Shown: positions 63,963 to 64,000 of the stretch, one piece after another
How positions within the stretch are numbered: position 1 is the first letter of the stretch
Layout: each line of letters starts with the position of its first letter
Origin: SZUA-152 sp964401355
GTDB taxonomy: Bacteria; Pseudomonadota; Gammaproteobacteria; SZUA-152
DNA: 64,000 nt
Direction of reading: 5' to 3'
NCBI GenBank assembly: GCA_964401355.1
Contig: CAYNYJ010000005.1
Span: 5,400-69,399, forward strand
Translations under genes and position numbers: made by a program
The notes under the pieces: model-generated
What the model saw: only the letters and a program-made list of their open reading frames with translations
What the model was told of the DNA's origin: nothing
Databases searched by the model: none

Positions 63963-64000
63963 CAAGTAAGTAAAGAGGCCTGATTCACCCATGATTTGAT
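63946..64000. mobile_element. MITE-like family, left end of copy E (cut by window)
   Basis: CACTGCTGTCCCGTTAAC is the 18-bp terminal repeat of the 9803/12438/20664/29475 family. The sequence after it (AAGTAAGTAAAGAGG...) does not match the interior of the other copies, so this may be a longer, possibly transposase-bearing relative. Confidence 0.75.

Overview
The window looks like a chromosome segment of a free-living gammaproteobacterium outside the Enterobacterales. The support is conserved gammaproteobacterial gene order on both sides: tRNA-fMet/rimP/nusA/infB/rbfA/truB/rpsO/pnp, and nadB divergent from rpoE-rseABC-degP-lepA-lepB-rnc-era-recO-pdxJ-acpS. I cannot name the genus. Almost all of it is coding. 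The accessory features are a type I-E CRISPR-Cas locus at the left end and several families of short palindromic or terminal-inverted-repeat elements scattered between genes.

Layout. 1-6883 (minus strand): cas3, a 65-codon ORF of unknown function, cas8e, cse2, cas7e and the start of cas5e; cas6e, cas1, cas2 and the real array would lie beyond the left edge. 7038-9714: orn, a small cytochrome c, a pterin dehydratase and rsgA. 9715-16677: an outer-membrane barrel protein, a hypothetical gene, a SEC-C/cysteine-cluster protein, oxyR, a porin and a pentapeptide-repeat lipoprotein, with three mobile-like repeats between them. 16867-23396: tsaB, yoaA, a PD-(D/E)XK-like protein, a TPR lipoprotein and mrcB. 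23512-28500: an APH/AAA kinase fusion, a sugar dehydrogenase, a methyltransferase-like protein and rsmJ. 28501-29800 is non-coding, with a 21-bp minisatellite and an inverted-repeat element. 29801-39980: a HopJ-family gene, a DUF6763-like gene, rlmD, cysM, a TonB receptor/binding protein/hybrid kinase operon and galU. 40132-63598 holds the two housekeeping clusters and nadB. The window ends in a gene start that is interrupted by another repeat element.

The most interesting observation is in the 199-bp gap between cas3 and the rest of the cas operon. On the plus strand, two sequences with type I-E repeat architecture (4016-4044 and 4067-4095) flank a 22-nt spacer-like segment. The first 17 nt of that segment match a site 82 bp away at 3963-3979 with one mismatch, at position 12; the next mismatch is at position 18. 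Positions 6, 12 and 18 are those that Cascade flips out and does not read. The matched site is preceded by AAG, a canonical type I-E PAM, and lies upstream of the cas8e operon. This is the arrangement expected of a CreA/CreR-type guide RNA that directs Cascade to repress a cas-linked promoter.

A second theme is a short element family with 18-bp ends containing GTTAACGGGACAGC. There are four complete copies and a fifth cut by the window edge; three copies have 9-bp target duplications (two exact). The copies have altered the start regions of neighbouring genes. One appears to have split a CRP-dependent promoter and duplicated its -10 box, one places a start codon inside its target duplication, one adds a spurious N-terminal reading frame, and one truncates a sigma-54-driven gene after about 10 codons.
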